64,000 bases of DNA. It comes from Geosiphon pyriformis (taxonomy: Eukaryota > Glomeromycota > Glomeromycetes > Archaeosporales > Geosiphonaceae). Positions 58,698 through 64,000 of the stretch are shown here, one piece after another; positions within the stretch are counted from its first letter, which is position 1; each line of letters opens with the position of its first letter. The stretch is from contig JAAOMT010000468.1 in NCBI GenBank assembly GCA_016748015.1, positions 697,540 to 761,539 of the forward strand, given 5' to 3'. The translations under genes and the position numbers were made by a program. The notes under the pieces are model-generated. The model searched no databases. It had not been told where the DNA came from and saw only the letters and a list, made by a program, of their open reading frames with translations.

Positions 58698-59338
58698 AAT
58701 TTTTTTCAGATTGAAGAAAAGCGAAAAAGAATTGTTAAACAGAGGTTAAAGAAGGGGGTAAAAAAAATATTGGTGAGAGACATATACGAGGAACAAACCT
58801 TTTAAAAACTCGTTTTAATTATAATGAATCGATGATCCCAATATGCGTGGTGGCAAAAATTTGTGATCAGATGTTCAAAACAAGTTAATAACTGAAATGT
58901 TATGTAATTTTTTACTTTGCATTTGATTTTTGACGTTTCTAATCCCCCAATTCCTTTTATTAACTTTAGCCAATTACTTCAATGAAATCGATGACTTGAT
59001 TACGGATTAAACTGGAAAAACCTCACGTGTTCAAAGATGTTTTAAAACAAATATTACTGTGTCAGTTGCATTAAAAATCATCATACAATGGCTATGTGTC
59101 GCCTCAAACGAGCACTGAAAGGGTCATATTTAAGCCCTAAAACTAAGCTAGGAGATTTACGACTTTTCTACTTTTCATGAACTGTTTGTTAAAAGTTCTT
59201 ATTTAAATCTAAAGCTTCTGCGTGTGTTTTTTTTTCAAATTTTGATAAAACCTAAAGTCCCAAGAGTTACTTTTTTTTTTTTACAAATAGACTTGCTATA
59301 TAATCTTTACCCTTTTTTTTAACGTATCAATCTTAAAA
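58698..59338. promoter_or_regulatory. Divergent intergenic region between the two host genes
   Basis: 641 bp separates the two start codons, so both promoters and 5' UTRs must lie here or overlap. A TATATAA motif at 59297-59303 is 36 bp upstream of the plus-strand ATG, and T-rich tracts flank it. No ORF is present. Co-regulation is possible but not shown. Confidence 0.45.
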
Positions 59339-60484
59339 ATGACTGGTAGGAATCACGACGTTACAGTTGTGATTGACCCCTCGGGAGCTGAAGATGCCCC
59401 GTAAGTCGGTATTTTTATTCGAGACAAGCATAATGTGGTAATTCAAAACCGAGAAAGACATTCATTCCTTTGGATTTAAAAAGACTAAACGAAAATGCAG
59501 GGAAATTAAAATCAACGCTATCTTCAATCTTCCAAACGCGTAATGGAAGTACCGCAGGAGGTGTTACACCCGTGACTCAATACTCGTTATCTCGAGCCGA
59601 AGCGGTGCATGGTTTAGCCAATCGGATTTTGTATTCAAGATTTTATACATGGTTATATTTGGGAATGGCGTTATTGAGTACCATTTCAATCATACTGGTA
59701 AGTTAAATAGATAACAAAGAAATTAGAGGAAAACCTGATATCTGTATTTTCTCTAGAGAGATTTTAATATTCTAATTCTCAATTGGGATTATCATGGGAT
59801 AGTCTATAAAAGAAAAATGGTAAGCTATTCGAAATTTCTTTTTTACGTTTGATCTTTAAGATAAAGTAATCTACATTCTTGATATGCTTATGCGACGCGT
59901 TTATCAAATACGACTGACAACCTTAGTCCTTCAGTATGGTTTATAATTTTGGAGTTTATAATTAATTTTGCCATGATAGCTGAAGTAATGACGAGATTTT
60001 TGGCGTTGCGTCAGGTAAGCAGGTTCAAGTGTTCTCGGATAACTCGTAACGAATTATTTAAACTGATCCGAAACTTGATCTTGTAGCTATTTTGGAAGTC
60101 CATTTATAATGTTGTAGATATTACTCTAGTGTTCCTCTGCGTTCTTACTTTGATTTTCATCTGGGCAGGTGGTTGCTCAAAGGGACGAAGATCGGAAGAA
60201 ATTTTCGATACGATTTTGCTTGTGGTCAGAAATCTGATACAGTTTGGACGATTGATAATAATGTTGAAAAAGTAAGTACAGATTTTATTTTATTTGATCT
60301 CGAGACTCCTAAGAGAAACATTAATAAGGATATTTTGGAAACTAGAAATCGAAAGAATAGATCAACTAGAAATGCAAGAATAGATTTCTCTGATATAAGA
60401 GCTCCCAGCATGTCTATGGATATCGATTCATTATCACACGGTGCCTTTAGTTTAACGGATGACGAAGACGATGACCTATTTTAA
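59339..60484 (+). CDS. Multi-pass membrane protein, voltage-sensor-like (multi-exon)
   Basis: Supported exons: 59339-59400, 59484-59697, 59927-60014, 60087-60271 and 60316-60484, with GT-AG borders. A possible exon 59757-59819 has good splice sites but its phase does not fit the next exon, so the 59698-59926 part is unresolved. The protein starts MTGRNHDVTVVIDPSGAEDA, then membrane segments TWLYLGMALLSTISIIL, VWFIILEFIINFAMIAEV and VVDITLVFLCVLTLIFIW, then RNLIQFGRLIIMLKK with spaced basic residues, and an acidic tail ending DDEDDDLF. The order resembles the four-segment voltage sensor of ion channels (inference). I cannot name the family. AATAAA occurs at about 60493. Confidence 0.7.
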
Positions 60485-60930
60485 TCGCCAGAATAAATAA
60501 TCTTTCGCTTTGTATAGTTCACGAAAAGTTTAGTGTATAATATTGAGATGCGAAACTTTTCCAGCACAAATTTGATTTTTTTTGGTCCATGATATAATTT
60601 TATCCAAAGGCTATATATTGGGATTATTAGAAATTCTTACTACGTTCAAATTACTCGAAATTTTAAAATAAAACCAAAATGAGTCATCCATATTAACGGT
60701 CGAAAAATCAAATTTGGATTAGCCTCGATAGAAACAATTTTGTACATGGTGTTAATAGGACATTGTCATAATTAATGTTGCTATTATTGGATCAGATGAG
60801 TTTTGCTTTTTATACTCTATGTAACTAAATATATGTGTCATTGGCAAAAAATAGCATTACGAAAGGCTTTGATTTTTAGTTTTTGATGTTAAAATTTGGT
60901 TGTTGATTATTAGAAGATTTATTGCTAAAT
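60485..60930. other. 3' flank of the membrane-protein gene
   Basis: About 450 bp after the stop, with AATAAA about 10 bp downstream of it, a likely polyadenylation signal. No other feature is recognised. A+T rises toward the decayed element that follows. Confidence 0.5.
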
Positions 60931-62010
60931 TTAAGATAAAAGCTAATTAAAGCTTTAGTTTTAATCTATTTAAATTACAACAAACTATTTATAATTGTAA
61001 CTAATATATTAAAAACAACATTAAAAGCAGTTTTATCTTAATAAAACCAAATAATTAAGAGCATACAATAGCATATGTTAGCAAAAACTTGAGTTTAACA
61101 AAAAAAACTATGGAATACCAACATTAAAACACTAAGCAATCTACTAAATAATTCTTAAATAAAAAAATATCTTGATAAACTATTTAATAAATAATAAAAA
61201 TACCAAATAAAAAACAGTACTATTACTATTTAAATACAAAATATATTATAAAAAAATAAAATAAAAATACTAATAGTTTATTATAAATAAATAAATAAAA
61301 AAAAATAGTAACTATAATACTATCACAAATTAAAATAAATAATTAAATTTATTAATATTTGTGCCAATATATTAATTATTGCCAGTTTAATAAAAAGTTA
61401 TTTTAAAATAAACAAAACAAAATACATTATTAATTTAGATATTATCTTATTTATTAAAATATATTATATTAAAAGAACAAAAAAAAATCAAACAAACTAT
61501 TAAAAATAATAACAAAACAAAAAAAAAACAGTTTTGTTACAAAATATTTTAACTGTAAAACAATAATTAAAAAAACCAAGATATTATACTATTAATTAAT
61601 TATGTATCTAAATATTATCTAATACATACAAAATTATAATATTTATTAAAAAAAAACCAAATTAAGTAAACTATTAAACCAATTAAAATTAAACAATTAT
61701 TTAATTAAATTAAAATTAACTTAATTAAATTATTATTTATAATTATTAAAAACAATAAATACATAATTATTGCCATAAATTATTTAATTAAATAGCCAAA
61801 AACCAAAATTATTTAAAAAATTAATGCTAAATTAGTAGTTAAATTTGTTTATTAAAACTTAATATGTTAATATAAATATTGTTATTTATAAAATAAGACA
61901 AAATAATAATAATAAATAAAATAAAATATAATTAGCCAATAATATAGCATAAATTATCAAAGTATATAATATTAAAATATTAAAAATTCTAATAATAACT
62001 TAAAAAAAGG
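60930..62010 (+). mobile_element. Decayed GypB-like pol remnant (RNase H to integrase)
   Basis: Nearly pure A/T, yet collinear with GypB-1. 61066-61146 follows GypB-1 39025-39105 (YASKSLSPAEKNYG region of RNase H), 61600-61640 follows the integrase zinc region near 39630-39660, and 61660-61730 and 61755-61860 follow 39700-39895 (the integrase core around the first Asp). Almost every difference is C-to-T or G-to-A. No LTR is recognisable and no frame survives. Confidence 0.7.
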
Positions 62011-62168
62011 GTAAAAAATTTTATATTATAAAAATTTATATATATAAAGTAACAATAATAAAAACAAAAAAACAGACAAGTTCAGTTTTATTTTTATTAA
62101 ATAACTTTAACAATTAAAAATTTAATACTTAAAATAAACATAATACCAAAAAAAACTATATATATAAA
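62011..62168. other. AT-rich junction before LINE-5
   Basis: About 160 bp of A/T-rich sequence between the GypB remnant and the LINE-5 5' end. It may be the tail of the remnant. Nothing else is seen. Confidence 0.4.
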
Positions 62169-64000
62169 AACTTCTTTCTTTCTTTCATCCCAAATTCCTG
62201 AAAAAGAGTCATATTTCGAAAGAAGTTTTTTCTGTTATTTTATACTGTCTTCCAACACTTTACAAAATCCTAATCATTTTGTTGTTGATCTGGCTGTTCC
62301 CATGAGTGGTACTGGTGCTAAAATGAGGTCGATTAGAGTTCTAACTTCTGGTTCAGTTGGTAGTGGTTCAAGCCATATGACCAGGAAAGCTCTCAGTGGT
62401 GCTAAACTCTCAAGTAATGGTGTGACTCTCAAAAGTAGTAGGTCTGGTCAAGTGGTCGGGCAGTTTAATAGCATGGATACTAATGAGGAAGCTTCCGATA
62501 GTAAAGGAGTATCTAATTCCAAGATAAATACACTTCAAGCCAAGTGTTTCAATAATGGTGTGGTTATTGGCTCTCCCTTCAGCTCTATTAATTATGACAT
62601 GGAGAAGGAAGAAGAGGTTTCTCTTTCCTTCTGTATGTCCTTCTCTTTGGATAAGGTGTGGATTGATCCCAAAATTATTAAAACTCAGGTGGAAATAGTG
62701 GTGAAAAAATTTTTCACTTTGGACATCAATTTTTTGGCTGTAGAAGAAAAATCGGCAACAGCCAAAACTCAAGTCATAAGAATATTATTTTCTAGAATTA
62801 ATGGTTTTGGGGGGGCCACTACCTCTTCAAAATTTGAAAAGATCATCCGATCAACATTTACATCAAAGAAAAGCATGAAAAAGGCCGTATCATTGGCTGG
62901 GGAAAATAAGATCATTGTAAACACCAATCTCAAAAAACAAGAAGTGCATTCAGATTGGGCTGTAGTAATCAAAGAAATTCCCATGAACACATCAAAAGAT
63001 ATGATTGTCGCTGCAGTATCTAAATTTGGAGAAATTAAATCAATCAAGATTCAGTTGATTGGAATGTGACAGAAAGCTGTGGTGGAATTTGCTGAATCTA
63101 GTCAGGCTGATGTGTTGGCTTCAAAATGGTCGTTCCTAATCAGGAAAGATTCTGTGCGTGTGGCAAAAGCTGTGAGAGATCATGATATCTGGGCTTTTAG
63201 AGATTGTTTTAGGGTGCTTTTGTTTACTTTGCTAGTGAGAACAACTGCACATGATCTTAGTAATCTTTTAGATAATACTGGTGGCAAAACTTGTGTTATT
63301 AATCATTTGTTGAACACTGGCAATAGAGTTTATTGTGCTGTGGTTGGCTTTGAATCTGAAAATGATCTGAATTCTGCTTTTCTCACTAAGCCTGTTTTTG
63401 GTGGTGTTCATCTCTCATGGGCTAGATTGGATTTGGTTCAGTGTAGAAAGTGTGGGCGTTTTGGTCATTTGGCTCTGAAGTGTGATGCGTCGGATATGTC
63501 ATCTTTTGATCTTTTGAGTTCATTTATTAAAACATGTGTTTCTGGTGTAGATCGTTTTTGGTTGGCCAAATTATATGCAAAGAAAAATGTTCCTATCTCT
63601 CGCCCTGCTGCCTTTGGTGGCAAATCATGGGCTCAGGTAGTTTCTCTTGCTTTCTCTTCTGGTGGCTCTCCTTCTGGTTCCAGTCTTGGTGTTGGCTTCT
63701 CTTCCCCTGCGACTTCGGGTTTAGGTGATAGTTCTCCCTTTTCTACAATTACTGATTTTTTTTTAAATGCTCATTTGGCGTCTTTGAAATGCTTTTTCAA
63801 GCTGTTGGCTAACCAGGTTTCTGATATTTTGAGAAAATTGAGTTTTGTTGAATTGGTGCCCATGGTTCCATCTGCTGGTGCTCCTCTTTTGGTTGGCTCT
63901 GTGTCTTTGGTCCCTGTTTTAAATTCTAATATGGCTCTAAATAGTAAGTTGACATCGTCCACTCCTCATCTTCCAAATGCTGATTTGGGTGCTGGTTTCA
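62169..64000 (+). mobile_element. LINE-5, 5' part of a non-LTR retrotransposon
   Basis: Starts with a CTTCTTTCTTTC-rich leader and the conserved 5' UTR box (62185-62213) also present in LINE-2. ORF1 follows at 62302 and runs off the window. It has clearly higher G+C than the older relics and only one in-frame stop in about 560 codons, so it looks like the youngest LINE here. Confidence 0.85.
62302..64000 (+). pseudogene. LINE-5 ORF1 (one stop; truncated by the window end)
   Basis: RNA-binding ORF1 protein, starting MSGTGAKMRSIRVL. It has a Ser-rich head, an NGFGGATTSSKFEKII block (seven-G run intact, unlike LINE-2), an RRM-like block (VSKFGEIKSIKIQLIG) and a CCHC knuckle (CRKCGRFGHLALKC, about 63448-63489). 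The single break is TGA at 63067-63069, where the family has Trp (LWQKA); the frame then stays open to the end. A Ser/Gly-rich region and a leucine-rich helical segment follow. A one-base reversal would reopen the frame, so it may be functional in other copies. Confidence 0.85.

Overview
The window looks like part of a eukaryotic, most likely fungal, nuclear genome. It is very AT-rich and packed with retrotransposons, with one small island of intron-containing host genes near 57.3-60.5 kb. Short introns with GTAAG-type donors, a Rab32-type GTPase (a subfamily missing from budding yeast), two-ORF LINEs with an RNase H domain, and Ty3/gypsy elements with dUTPase all fit an early-diverging fungus. 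My best guess is Glomeromycotina, an arbuscular-mycorrhizal-type fungus; this is inference, not proof.

Layout. 1-4736: two minus-strand copies of one Ty3/gypsy family (called GypA here), with GypA-1 inserted into GypA-2. 4737-18488: the ORF2 part of a plus-strand LINE (LINE-1), interrupted at 5584-15481 by a complete plus-strand element (GypA-3) with 983-bp LTRs and a GCAT target duplication. 18870-27917: LINE-2 on the minus strand. It contains a 20-N gap flanked by two nearly identical 2,300-bp copies, almost certainly an unmerged contig overlap. 27918-29640: AT-rich spacer. 29640-46620: LINE-3 on the plus strand, interrupted at 32158-42309 by a second gypsy family (GypB-1) with an ATGA target duplication. 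46836-53640: a badly decayed minus-strand LINE-4. 53690-55420: spacer of very high AT content. 55421-57336: more balanced sequence in which I recognise no gene. 57337-58697 (-): Rab32/38-like GTPase, six exons. 59339-60484 (+): multi-pass membrane protein, divergent from the Rab gene. About 60930-62010: a decayed GypB-like pol remnant. 62169-64000: 5' end of LINE-5, running off the window.

The most unusual content is in the two gypsy families. Between protease and reverse transcriptase both carry a conserved cysteine-rich domain, a second CxxC pair cluster and a dUTPase domain. Between integrase and the 3' LTR both carry a third ORF of about 203-211 codons with no similarity I recognise. GypB LTRs also carry an array of 19-bp palindromes. 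No transposon copy here looks active: catalytic residues and Trp/Gln codons are lost almost entirely by G-to-A and C-to-T changes, which points to a RIP-like or methylation-driven mutation process.

The host island is the only place where intact spliced genes can be assembled. Its two genes share a 641-bp divergent promoter region.
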